Positions 51,705 through 60,307 of a stretch of 64,000 nucleotides of DNA are shown here, one piece after another (within the stretch, counting starts at the first letter, position 1; each line of letters starts with the position of its first letter). Made by a program: the position numbers and the translations under genes. The notes under the pieces are model-generated. The model saw nothing but the letters and a program-made list of their open reading frames with translations. It did not search any database and had not been told where the DNA came from. This stretch comes from CAVPPA01 sp963841325 (GTDB lineage Bacteria; Patescibacteriota; Saccharimonadia; Saccharimonadales; UBA4665). Location of the stretch: assembly GCA_963841325.1 (NCBI GenBank), contig CAWJBZ010000007.1, positions 71,293 through 135,292 of the forward strand, written 5' to 3'.

Positions 51705-53746
51705 ACGACGATAGTAATAAAACTGCGCCAACTACCACACCACCAATCAGACCGCGACTCGGTTTGGGCGGCGGACGGCGGATGGGTGGCGGTGGCGGCT
51801 TAGGTGTGGGCACCGGCGAGAAAGCCGTCCACTTTGGCGCTACCCTTAAAACTTTCGCTAGATACCTGAAGCGGTTTTGGTGGCTGATCGGCATAGTGGT
51901 AATTTTGGCAATTATCAGTACCGTTTTTGCGGTAATCGGACCGAAGATCCTGGGCAACATGACTAACCAGGTGGTCAACGGTTATGTTGACACCAAAGTC
52001 TATAACCAAGCTATTCAGCAGCTGCCTAAAAATACGATGTTTCCCAAGGGCTATACCGGTGCCGATCTGCTGGCTAAATTACCGGCGGCCGAATTAAAGA
52101 AAATCCCGACTGATGAAATTGGGATCGTTAAAACCATAAATTTGTCCCAGAAACCGGGCATTAACTTTGGTAAAATCGGCAGCCTGGCAATCTTATTAGT
52201 CGGCTTGTATATAACCAGTGCTATTTTCAGTTTCGGACAGGGTTGGTTGATGTCCGGTGTTACCCAGAAAGTTACTTACCAGTTCCGCAAAGATATTTCT
52301 AGCAAAATTAACCGCCTGCCGCTGCGTTACTTCGATTCCCGGCCCTACGGTGAGGTACTGACCCATGTGACCAACGACGTTGATACCATCAGCCAAAGCT
52401 TGAACCAGACCTTAACCCAGATCATTACCTCGATCGTTACCCTAATCGGCATCGTCGTGATGATGCTGACCATCAGTTGGCAGCTGACTCTGGTAGCTTT
52501 GGTGACCTTACCGCTCAGTTTAGGAGCGATGGGCATTATTATTCAGCGTTCCCAAAAATACTTTAAGCGCCAACAGGACACTTTAGGTCATGTTAATGCC
52601 AAAGTCGAAGAAATTTACGGCGCCCAATTGGTAGTTAAAGCTTTTAACGGTGAGGAGCGGGCCGTGGACGAATTTCAGACTATCAACAAACGACTCTACG
52701 GCAGTGCCTGGCGGGCCCAATTCTTCTCCGGTCTGATTATGCCGCTAACTAATTTTGTCGGTTATTTAGGCTATGTCGGTATTGCCGTGATTGGTGGGGC
52801 TTTAGCAGTTAGGGGTACGGTCAGTATCGGCGGCATTCAGGCCTTTTTGCAGTACATCCGTCAATTCAGTCAGCCGGTCAGCCAGGTCGCTAACAGCGCC
52901 AACGTTATGCAGCAAATGATCGCCGCCGCTGAGCGGGTCTTCACCTTCCTGGGACAGCCCGAAGAAGACCCCGAAAGGGACAATCTGGTGTCTCTGCCGG
53001 CAGTCAAAGGTCAGGTTGAGTTCGATAACGTGGTGTTCGGTTACCTGCCCGGTAAAACCATCATCAAAGGTTTCAGCGCCAAGATTGAACCGGGGCAGCG
53101 GATCGCCATTGTCGGACCGACCGGCGCCGGTAAAACGACTATGGTTAATCTGCTAATGCGGTTTTACGAAATTGCCAGCGGCAGCATAAAAGTTGACGGC
53201 GTTGACACCCGGAATATGAAACGATCAGATGTCCGGAAAATGTTTGGCATGGTGCTACAGGATACCTGGCTATTTAACGGCAGTGTCCGGGATAATCTGG
53301 CCTATGCTAACCCAGAGGCTAACGAAAACGACATTATCGAAGCGGCTAAGACGGCTCATTTGGATCACTTCATCCGGGCTTTGCCTAAGGGTTATAAGAC
53401 CGAATTAAACGAGGAGGCCGATAACATTTCCGAAGGCGAAAAACAGCTGCTGACTATTTCCCGGGCGATGTTAGCTGATCCACCGATCCTGATTCTGGAC
53501 GAAGCCACCAGCTCAGTCGATACCCGGACGGAAGTATTGATCCAGCACGCCATGGAGCAGATCATGAAAAATAAAACCAGTTTTGTGATTGCCCACCGAC
53601 TATCGACGATTCGCGGGGCCGATCTAATTCTGGTGATGAACGAAGGAAATATTGTCGAACAAGGCACACATAGTAGTTTACTAGCTCAAAACGGCTTTTA
53701 TGCCTCAATGTATAACAGCCAATTCGCCCCTGTTGGGAACGGCTAA
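51701..53746 (+). CDS. ABC exporter, canonical-NBD half (heterodimer partner 2)
   Basis: 681 residues. A Gly-rich N-terminal extension (GLGGGRRMGGGGGLGVG) precedes the membrane domain, and about 70 residues between the first two helices form an insert. The NBD is complete: Walker A VGPTGAGKTTMVNLL, signature NISEGEKQLLTISRA, Walker B ILILDEATSSVD with catalytic Glu, and H-loop VIAHRLSTI. It pairs with the first half: this half carries the working ATP site. The Gly-rich head is not typical and may be disordered. Confidence 0.9.
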   Translation: MNDDSNKTAPTTTPPIRPRLGLGGGRRMGGGGGLGVGTGEKAVHFGATLKTFARYLKRFWWLIGIVVILAIISTVFAVIGPKILGNMTNQVVNGYVDTKVYNQAIQQLPKNTMFPKGYTGADLLAKLPAAELKKIPTDEIGIVKTINLSQKPGINFGKIGSLAILLVGLYITSAIFSFGQGWLMSGVTQKVTYQFRKDISSKINRLPLRYFDSRPYGEVLTHVTNDVDTISQSLNQTLTQIITSIVTLIGIVVMMLTISWQLTLVALVTLPLSLGAMGIIIQRSQKYFKRQQDTLGHVNAKVEEIYGAQLVVKAFNGEERAVDEFQTINKRLYGSAWRAQFFSGLIMPLTNFVGYLGYVGIAVIGGALAVRGTVSIGGIQAFLQYIRQFSQPVSQVANSANVMQQMIAAAERVFTFLGQPEEDPERDNLVSLPAVKGQVEFDNVVFGYLPGKTIIKGFSAKIEPGQRIAIVGPTGAGKTTMVNLLMRFYEIASGSIKVDGVDTRNMKRSDVRKMFGMVLQDTWLFNGSVRDNLAYANPEANENDIIEAAKTAHLDHFIRALPKGYKTELNEEADNISEGEKQLLTISRAMLADPPILILDEATSSVDTRTEVLIQHAMEQIMKNKTSFVIAHRLSTIRGADLILVMNEGNIVEQGTHSSLLAQNGFYASMYNSQFAPVGNG

Positions 53747-53785
53747 ATCGAGTTGGTCCGTAAAAAGTCTTAACTACTTTTATTT

Positions 53786-54529
53786 CTATTTATGTATTGA
53801 CGGCTCATGTGGTTTAAGCGCATTTAAAAGACTCCGGTGCTGTTTTGCCATCGAACTTTCAATTGCCAAAAACGCACAAACTTGGATGTAACCATCAAGG
53901 TGATCATAGATAGCATGCGGATCCCCGAATCTTAGACCCTCTTTCTGACTACTAACAATGTTATCTCCTAGGTCGCCGTGATAGCCAACCGTCAGAGTGG
54001 TTCTCGGATAATCTGGTTGGAGTCCAGTTAGTTTTCGGGCTTGACCTAATTTGGCTAATTCCCGGATGTGTGGATCGGGTATGTTTGGATCAATTCCATA
54101 AAGCGAAAGTTGCCCGGCATACATTTTCGGATCGGTTGCTCTATCAATAGGAAATGAAACGAGTGGCAAATATATCTCAGCATAGCTAGTATTTTTTGAC
54201 CTGGGGGCAATTCCCTGATCTTTTAGGCCATAAGCTGTTGGTATTCCAGTTAAGCCGGTGCGTTTAGCTGCCGCAGAATCAGTGAAAGTATCACCGGAAC
54301 CTTCATCAGGAGCAAACACAATTACAAATAAAGTAGAAGCGATTTCTCCTAAGTACCGAACCGGACTGGCACTCCGGGCAGAGTATGGCTTTTCAGGAGT
54401 TAGTGATAACTTAGCTGCCCGAGTAATATCAAAATCTACTGCCCCTTTGGTAGTTTCAGCATAGCCAGCCAGAGCTGTTCTGATGGGCTCGACCATCCTG
54501 TCAAGAGATACACCCCGTATATCGCTCAT
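53786..54529 (-). CDS. Hypothetical protein, 247 residues
   Basis: No signal peptide or membrane helix. It contains a long acidic stretch, LFVIVFAPDEGSGDTFTDS, and later DPHAIYDHLDGYIQVCAF. I recognise no family. A TATTGT lies 8 bases before the ATG, compatible with a leaderless start. It is convergent with the ABC operon. Composition matches the host. Confidence 0.45.
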   Translation of the reverse strand: MSDIRGVSLDRMVEPIRTALAGYAETTKGAVDFDITRAAKLSLTPEKPYSARSASPVRYLGEIASTLFVIVFAPDEGSGDTFTDSAAAKRTGLTGIPTAYGLKDQGIAPRSKNTSYAEIYLPLVSFPIDRATDPKMYAGQLSLYGIDPNIPDPHIRELAKLGQARKLTGLQPDYPRTTLTVGYHGDLGDNIVSSQKEGLRFGDPHAIYDHLDGYIQVCAFLAIESSMAKQHRSLLNALKPHEPSIHK

Positions 54530-54606
54530 TAATTAATACAATAACAGTATCTACTAATCTGTGCAAGAATAGTCTTTAATTCTGTTACCGTAACCGGCTT
54601 GGTCGG

Positions 54607-56973
54607 TTAAGATCGATTCAGTTTATCTTCGGTTCGTTTAACGTCAATGGTGGTTTTAACGACGGTATCCGGGTTTAGCGAGATACTGTCAATACCTTCC
54701 TCGACTAGAAATCGGGCAAATTCCGGATAGTCTGATGGAGCCTGCCCGCAGATACCAATATGAACCTTTTTGCGCCGGCTGATCCTGATGACCTGCCGTA
54801 TCAGGGCTTTAACGGCCTCGTTATTCTCATCATAATCATGGGCTACTGTTTGGTTATCCCGATCAACCCCGAGGGTTAACTGGGTCAAGTCATTAGACCC
54901 GATCGAGAAGCCGTCAAACAACTCGGCAAATTGCTCAGCCAAAATGACATTGGACGGGATCTCGCACATGACATAGACTTCAAAGCCGTTTTCACCTTGT
55001 TTCAGTCCAGCTTTCTCCATGACCGCCAGTACTTTTCGGGCTTCATCCAAAGTCCGGCAAAACGGAATCATCGCTTTAATGTTGGTCAGACCCATTTCAT
55101 TACGGACTTTTTTCAGGGCGTGGCATTCCAGTACAAAAGCTTCACGGTAAGCCGGATCATAATAGCGGCTGGCCCCGCGCCAACCAATCATCGGGTTATC
55201 TTCTTTCGGTTCGAACGGTAAGCCGCCGATCAGATTGGCATACTCATTAGTTTTAAAATCACTAAAGCGGATAATCACATCATTCGGATAAAAGGCGGCG
55301 CCGATAATCCCGACCCCTTCGGCTAGTTTATCGATAAAGTACTGTTCTTTATTCTTATAACCTTTAGTCAGTTGAGCAATCAGGGCCTTGGTCTTCTTGT
55401 CTTTAAGGCTATCAAAATGGATCAGGGCTAACGGATGGATCTTGATATGCGAATCAATAATGAATTCTTCCCGGGCCAATCCGACACCGTCATTGGGAAT
55501 CATTGAATACTCAAAAGCCAGATCCGGTGAACCAATGTTCATCATGATTTTAGTCTTCGGGCGCTGCAAGTTTTTGATGTCGGTGCGTTCTATTTCAAAC
55601 TTTAGATCGCCTTGATAAACATGACCTTCATCACCTTCCGCACAACTTACCGTCACCACGCTGCCGTCGGCAACCTTTTCGGTAGCATTATTGGTACCAA
55701 CGACGCAGGGAATCCCCAGCTCGCGGGAAACAATAGCGGCATGACAAGTCCGTCCGCCTTTATCAGTCACAATGGCGCTGGCTTGCTTCATGATCGGCAC
55801 CCAATCCGGGTCGGTCATTTCAGTCACCAGGACATCGCCGTTATGGAACATCTCGATATTCTTAACGTTCAGGATTTTGCAGACCGTTCCCTTGCCGATT
55901 TTATTGCCGACACTGGTGCCGCTAATAATCAACGGGCCGCTGCCCAGTAGTTTATATTCTTCAACAACATTGACATTTTGCCGGGAGACAACTGTCTCAC
56001 CCCTGGCCTGGACGATATATAACTGGTTATCTTCAGCATCCAGGGCCCATTCCATATCCATCGGCTTACCGTAGTGGGCTTCGATCGCCATGCCCCAGCG
56101 GGCTAGGATTTTAACTTGCTCATCGGTAATTGATAACTTTTCCCGATCTTCTTTAGCAACGGCAATGTTGCGGTGTCGGCCGCCCAGTCCCGGCACCATC
56201 ATTTCTTTCTTCTCACCAACCCTCTTTCTGAGGATGGCCAGAGTCGGCTTAAAAACAATAAACTCATCGGGGCTGACATGTCCCTGCACGATATTTTCGC
56301 CCAGCCCGTAAATCGAATTAATAATCACCGCGTTTTTAAAACCGGATTCGGTGTCGATAGTAAACATGATCCCGGCAGCTTTAGCCCGCTTGGCCACCAT
56401 TTGCTGAACACCAACCGACAGGGCCACTTTCATATGATCGAAGTGACTTTCCTCCCGGTAAACAATCGCCCGGTCAGTAAATAAGGAAGCGATACATTTT
56501 TTCAGAGCGAGCAAAAGTTTCTTATCACCCTGAACATTGAGATAGGTTTCCTGCTGGCCGGCAAATGAGGCGTTGGGCAAGTCTTCAGCCGTGGCTGAAG
56601 AACGGATGGCGACGATTAGATTATGACGACCACAAATTTCCGAAAGTTCGCGGTAACCCCGGAGTATTTCTTCTTCAAAATCTTTCGGTAGTTTGGATTT
56701 TATAATTAATGAACGAATTTTCGCGCCTTTTTTCTCCAGACTTTTAACATCATGGATATTTAGTCCGGCTAAAATCCTGGCAATCTCCGCTTTAACCCCG
56801 GATTGATCCAGAAAGTAAAAATAAGCTTGGGAAGTGGTGGCAAAACCATTTGGCAGCTTGACACCTTTGGGAGCCAAGTGTTGATACATCTCGCCTAGAG
56901 AGGCATTTTTACCGCCCACCCGGGGAATGTCCGATATGGATATGTCTTTGAAGAATTTGATATATTTATACAT
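54607..56973 (-). CDS. ppsA: Phosphoenolpyruvate synthase (pyruvate, water dikinase)
   Basis: 788 residues in the usual order: the ATP-grasp half (about 1-330, GGKNASLGEMYQ, RSSATAEDLPNASFAGQQ), the swivelling phosphohistidine domain (about 370-440, TDKGGRTCHAAIVSREL with the catalytic His) and the PEP-binding barrel (GWRGASRYY, NDLTQLTLGVDRD). It converts pyruvate and ATP to PEP, AMP and phosphate, so it allows gluconeogenic flux. The start has only a weak SD; a TATAAT lies about 40 bases upstream. Confidence 0.95.
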   Translation of the reverse strand: MYKYIKFFKDISISDIPRVGGKNASLGEMYQHLAPKGVKLPNGFATTSQAYFYFLDQSGVKAEIARILAGLNIHDVKSLEKKGAKIRSLIIKSKLPKDFEEEILRGYRELSEICGRHNLIVAIRSSATAEDLPNASFAGQQETYLNVQGDKKLLLALKKCIASLFTDRAIVYREESHFDHMKVALSVGVQQMVAKRAKAAGIMFTIDTESGFKNAVIINSIYGLGENIVQGHVSPDEFIVFKPTLAILRKRVGEKKEMMVPGLGGRHRNIAVAKEDREKLSITDEQVKILARWGMAIEAHYGKPMDMEWALDAEDNQLYIVQARGETVVSRQNVNVVEEYKLLGSGPLIISGTSVGNKIGKGTVCKILNVKNIEMFHNGDVLVTEMTDPDWVPIMKQASAIVTDKGGRTCHAAIVSRELGIPCVVGTNNATEKVADGSVVTVSCAEGDEGHVYQGDLKFEIERTDIKNLQRPKTKIMMNIGSPDLAFEYSMIPNDGVGLAREEFIIDSHIKIHPLALIHFDSLKDKKTKALIAQLTKGYKNKEQYFIDKLAEGVGIIGAAFYPNDVIIRFSDFKTNEYANLIGGLPFEPKEDNPMIGWRGASRYYDPAYREAFVLECHALKKVRNEMGLTNIKAMIPFCRTLDEARKVLAVMEKAGLKQGENGFEVYVMCEIPSNVILAEQFAELFDGFSIGSNDLTQLTLGVDRDNQTVAHDYDENNEAVKALIRQVIRISRRKKVHIGICGQAPSDYPEFARFLVEEGIDSISLNPDTVVKTTIDVKRTEDKLNRS

Positions 56974-57078
56974 CTTTTAGTTTTTCCGGTTACCTTTTTC
57001 AGAGAATATTATATCAGCTTATATTAGCGTTAGCACTTTTCTTTCAGTCTAACGCCGCATCATCCATAATTAAGCTGT

Positions 57079-57084
57079 TATAAT
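57079..57084 (+). promoter_or_regulatory. -10 box of the adenylate-kinase-like gene (leaderless)
   Basis: TATAAT, 7 bases before ATG 57092. Confidence 0.5.
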
Positions 57085-57091
57085 TGGCTTA

Positions 57092-57706
57092 ATGAACGAA
57101 CAGACGCTAACTATTGCCAAGTGGTTGGGTAACGGTTCGATTGATATTTTTGGACGACCTTTTTCCGGTAAGGATACCCAGGGCCGGATCTTGGCCGATT
57201 TATTTACTGGTGAATTGATTGCCGGCGGTGATATTATCCGCAGCCATGACGATCCGGACCAAATCAAACAAATTTTAGACTCAGGCGGCATTATCCCATC
57301 CGATTTTTATTTAAAATTACTGCTTCCTTATCTGTCACGACTAGAGTATAAAGCCAAACCGTTGTTCCTGAGCGCCGTAGGACGCTCCCGCGGCGAAGAG
57401 CCGATCATTATCAAAGCGGCTGCCGATTCTGGACACCCGCTAAAAGCAGTAATATTACTGGATATACCCGAGGATGAAATCTGGAAACGGTTTGCAGCCG
57501 CACCGGCTGAACATGACCGCGGCCAGCGAGCCGATGATAATCGTGAAGTATTGAAAAACCGGTTAAAAAAATTTCAAGACAGAACTATCCCGGTCATTGA
57601 ATTTTATCGCGAAAAAGGATTACTAATTACGGTTGATGGTACCCGGCCTCGCAATGACGTAACTAACCAAATACTGCAGTGTCTGTTCAATTACATTTCT
57701 AAATAA
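57092..57706 (+). CDS. Adenylate kinase-like nucleoside monophosphate kinase
   Basis: 204 residues. The P-loop reads FGRPFSGKDTQGRILADLF and the NMP-binding region GGDIIR follows. The LID is short and the catalytic arginines include RFAAAPAEHDRGQRADD. The N-terminal ten or so residues extend past the usual start. It may act on AMP or another NMP; the reaction is assigned only to family level. The gene is monocistronic and convergent with the next minus-strand gene. Confidence 0.72.
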   Translation: MNEQTLTIAKWLGNGSIDIFGRPFSGKDTQGRILADLFTGELIAGGDIIRSHDDPDQIKQILDSGGIIPSDFYLKLLLPYLSRLEYKAKPLFLSAVGRSRGEEPIIIKAAADSGHPLKAVILLDIPEDEIWKRFAAAPAEHDRGQRADDNREVLKNRLKKFQDRTIPVIEFYREKGLLITVDGTRPRNDVTNQILQCLFNYISK

Positions 57707-57746
57707 TCACTTAACCCAGCTAGGTATTGATTGTTTTTTAGTATTT

Positions 57747-58154
57747 TTAATCCTTGTAGGGTCTATCTGTTTCAAGCTCAACTAATTCCGACCAAGTAAG
57801 TACGTTTTGGTCTTGATGAAATTGACAAAACTGTACCTTAACACGATTACGACCAGTACCCAAGGTAATAGAAGCAATATCTAGATTATATCCGGTCAAA
57901 GAACCATTAATTGGTTCAGAGCCTTCAGTTAATGGAATTACTGTGACTTCAGCCCCTAATAAACCTCTATTTATATCTGACTTTGCAATTGCTAGTTTCC
58001 CGGCCAATCGAGCAAGATCCAGATCTCCTATAAACTCTTCTGGTTTTCTACCCTTTATGCATGCTCCGAATTGAAATGCTTTTTCAGCACCATATCGGAG
58101 TTGAAAAAGCCATCTAGCACCATTGGTTTTTCTGCGATCTTCCTGCTCTGTCAT
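57747..58154 (-). CDS. Hypothetical protein, 135 residues
   Basis: A soluble protein with alternating beta-like stretches (LLGAEVTVIPLTEGS, NLDIASITLGTGRNRVKVQF). I do not recognise it. TATAAG lies 8 bases before the ATG. It is divergent from the DUF218 gene, and the direct repeat at 58203 lies between them. Confidence 0.45.
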   Translation of the reverse strand: MTEQEDRRKTNGARWLFQLRYGAEKAFQFGACIKGRKPEEFIGDLDLARLAGKLAIAKSDINRGLLGAEVTVIPLTEGSEPINGSLTGYNLDIASITLGTGRNRVKVQFCQFHQDQNVLTWSELVELETDRPYKD

Positions 58155-58202
58155 AAAAGTACCTTATAACAATATTACAATTATGTAAAGCTATTCCTGT
58201 CC

Positions 58203-58231
58203 CCCTAGTGGATGTACCCCGCAACTTTGAA
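58203..58231 (+). repeat. 29-base direct repeat, left copy
   Basis: Matches the right copy at 58962 at 24 of 29 positions; all five differences are transitions. It begins CCCTAGTGGATG and ends CGCAACTTTGAA. It flanks the DUF218 gene on the left. Confidence 0.65.
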
Positions 58232-58286
58232 TCCGTAAAATGTACATGTTTAGTGCTCACTGATTTGATTAATTGTAATAGTATTA

Positions 58287-58292
58287 TATAAT
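58287..58292 (+). promoter_or_regulatory. -10 box of the DUF218 gene
   Basis: TATAAT, with the ATG at 58302 nine bases downstream. The ATG at 58293 directly abuts the box and could not be in the mRNA. Confidence 0.45.
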
Positions 58293-58301
58293 ATGATTAT
58301 T

Positions 58302-58943
58302 ATGACTCATGAAACCGTCATGTCTAAAGAATACCTTCCCGCCAATACTGATTTAATAATTGCGTTAGGTAAAAATATTGGCGTTGACTCAACACCTCAA
58401 GATATTCGTAACGATCCTGCTCATCTGAGCGAAGACAGTCGTATTATTACTATAGCTGCTGGTGAATTATATCGACCAGGAATACACATTTTATTTTCTG
58501 GCGGTAGAACAGCTGGTAAAAATTATCCGTCTCAACCCAAAGCTGCTCGTGATTATCTGCATATGATATTCCCTGATATACCCTTAAACGCGATATTGCT
58601 GGATGAAAACTCAATCGATACCGCCGGTAGTGCTGAAAATGCACCGCCAATAATTCAAGAAGGAAAGTTTGAACATGCAGCCTTATTAAGTGTGGGCTAC
58701 CACGTCCCTAACGCTGCTACCCTATTTGAAAGATACGGAGTACCAATTGAATCTGTGATTGTAGCTGAAGATATACTGGAAGAACGCTCTGATGGACTCT
58801 ACGAAGATTACGTTGTTGCTTGGAGGGGTCTAGACCGTGTTGCTAAAGAAAAACAAAAAGAAGGCTTTCGCACATTGCTATTACATACTATAGACAGACG
58901 CGGTAAATTACTTAGGCCTTTAGCAAAAATAACCCGACATTAA
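58302..58943 (+). CDS. DUF218 (YdcF/SanA-like) protein
   Basis: 213 residues. The fold markers are LIIALGKNIG, IHILFSGGRTAG, LLDENSIDTAGSAENA and ALLSVGYHVPNAATLFE. DUF218 proteins are linked to envelope metabolism, but their chemistry is not settled. No signal peptide or membrane helix is seen, which differs from SanA. I place the start at 58302, because the box at 58287-58292 ends before 58293. The gene is flanked by 29-base direct repeats. Confidence 0.75.
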   Translation: MTHETVMSKEYLPANTDLIIALGKNIGVDSTPQDIRNDPAHLSEDSRIITIAAGELYRPGIHILFSGGRTAGKNYPSQPKAARDYLHMIFPDIPLNAILLDENSIDTAGSAENAPPIIQEGKFEHAALLSVGYHVPNAATLFERYGVPIESVIVAEDILEERSDGLYEDYVVAWRGLDRVAKEKQKEGFRTLLLHTIDRRGKLLRPLAKITRH

Positions 58944-58961
58944 TTAAACACTAACTTTTTT

Positions 58962-58990
58962 CCCTGGTGGACGCACTTCGCAACTTTGAA
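58962..58990 (+). repeat. 29-base direct repeat, right copy
   Basis: Begins CCCTGGTGGACG and ends CGCAACTTTGAA. The shared core GCAACTTTGAA is 11 bases. The last bases form the left arm of a CTTTGAA/TTCAAAG hairpin with 59000-59005 nearby. It overlaps the 3' side of the next minus-strand gene by none of its coding bases. Confidence 0.65.
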
Positions 58991-58995
58991 GCTAC

Positions 58996-59427
58996 TTACT
59001 TTTCAAAGGTAAGTTTGTACTCCCCACATAGACCAACATCATACCCAGATTCTTCAGGTGGAATGAAGAATATACAATCGACTCCCCGACAGGTTACGTA
59101 ACCTAATGCTTCGCATAGCGGTTTTACGCCTCTTTGTAATCTAACTATTTCAGCTTGATTTTTCAGTAATAAAGCTTGGTGCACAGTGTTTCGGTAATCA
59201 GAAATCATAGCATCTTCTAAAATAGCCTGTCCTCTAACAATGTTCCCAACTATATTATTTGGCTGAGTCCAGACCGTTGTATCAAAGCCAGCTAAGTCGC
59301 TCCCTATAGCTAGAGCATCAGCTGTATATACATACTTTGATCTATCCCTACCCGCTTGATCAGCCCGGGATTCTGCTTTGATAAATTTTAATTGCTGAGG
59401 GCTGGCTTGAATGCGGGGTTCGGTCAT
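58996..59427 (-). CDS. Hypothetical protein, 143 residues
   Basis: A soluble protein with two late Cys residues (YVTCRGVDCIFF, and GLCGEYKLTFEK near the end). It starts 4 bases inside the Nudix-like gene stop (ATGA), so they are translated together. I recognise no family. Confidence 0.5.
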   Translation of the reverse strand: MTEPRIQASPQQLKFIKAESRADQAGRDRSKYVYTADALAIGSDLAGFDTTVWTQPNNIVGNIVRGQAILEDAMISDYRNTVHQALLLKNQAEIVRLQRGVKPLCEALGYVTCRGVDCIFFIPPEESGYDVGLCGEYKLTFEK

Positions 59428-60137
59428 TTTGAATTAATTCTTAACTCGTTATCAACAACTAAACTAGTCCAACCTTCAGGCGTAATTTCTCCACTTTGTA
59501 CCATGGCATCATACTGGTCAATATTAACGTAAGACGATCGAATGTTTTCTGCGTTTTCAGCGCTAATGGAGATATCTACACCATCATGTGGCGTCAATTT
59601 ACAAGCAATACCTAGATGTACTTCGCCTACGGCATCGCGTTCGTCTTTGATCACACCCATCGGCTCAACGGTAAGGTATTGCTGCATCAAGCTAATATCA
59701 ACGGTACCATCGGCTTTCCTAAAATTAACCGGCTGGTCATTGACCGTGGTCGCTGTTTCTTCATCCAGTTCTCGGTAAAAAGCGTCGATCAGCGATAGAT
59801 CGGTTGGTTCCATATGGCCACCAACACCAAGCGATACCTTACCGGCCAAACGTTTTTCGTCATAACCTTCATTACCGCGCTGGTAAAGCATAAATCGCTT
59901 GTCAGGCAGTTGGACATATCCGTAAACCACTAGCTGCTGCACACTTGGGTCCTGCTCAACATCATTTTCGCCGCCTCGTTCACGGTAGGCACCATGCTTC
60001 TCAGCTAAAGCCAGTAGCGCATCCAGATCTTCTTTACCCTGGAATTTGATATAGACAGCTCGGCCATGAATATCTTCCGGGATTATCTTACTTTCTACTA
60101 AAGCTTCACGGGATAAAACAAACGCTTGTTTAGGCAT
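59424..60137 (-). CDS. Nudix-like hydrolase
   Basis: 237 residues. The core is LGVGGHMEPTD followed by DAFYRELDEET, which resembles the Nudix box GX5EX7REUXEEXGU, but the first Glu is offset and the terminal Gly is Thr, so the box is degenerate. N-terminal residues (about 1-65) are an additional domain. Nudix enzymes remove diphosphate from nucleotide derivatives; activity is uncertain here. TAGGAT lies 6 bases before the ATG. Confidence 0.65.
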   Translation of the reverse strand: MPKQAFVLSREALVESKIIPEDIHGRAVYIKFQGKEDLDALLALAEKHGAYRERGGENDVEQDPSVQQLVVYGYVQLPDKRFMLYQRGNEGYDEKRLAGKVSLGVGGHMEPTDLSLIDAFYRELDEETATTVNDQPVNFRKADGTVDISLMQQYLTVEPMGVIKDERDAVGEVHLGIACKLTPHDGVDISISAENAENIRSSYVNIDQYDAMVQSGEITPEGWTSLVVDNELRINSK

Positions 60138-60307
60138 AAAACTATCCTACCCTACAACTGGTACTTAAACCTAACAATATGACATAAATAAACATTAATC
60201 TGTATAAATCTTGTGATAGTTATGGTTGGTTTTTCAAACTCAAGCACCTATTCATCATAAAAGCAATGATAAGCATCTGTCTGAATTTGATATTTAAATG
60301 TTTCGGG

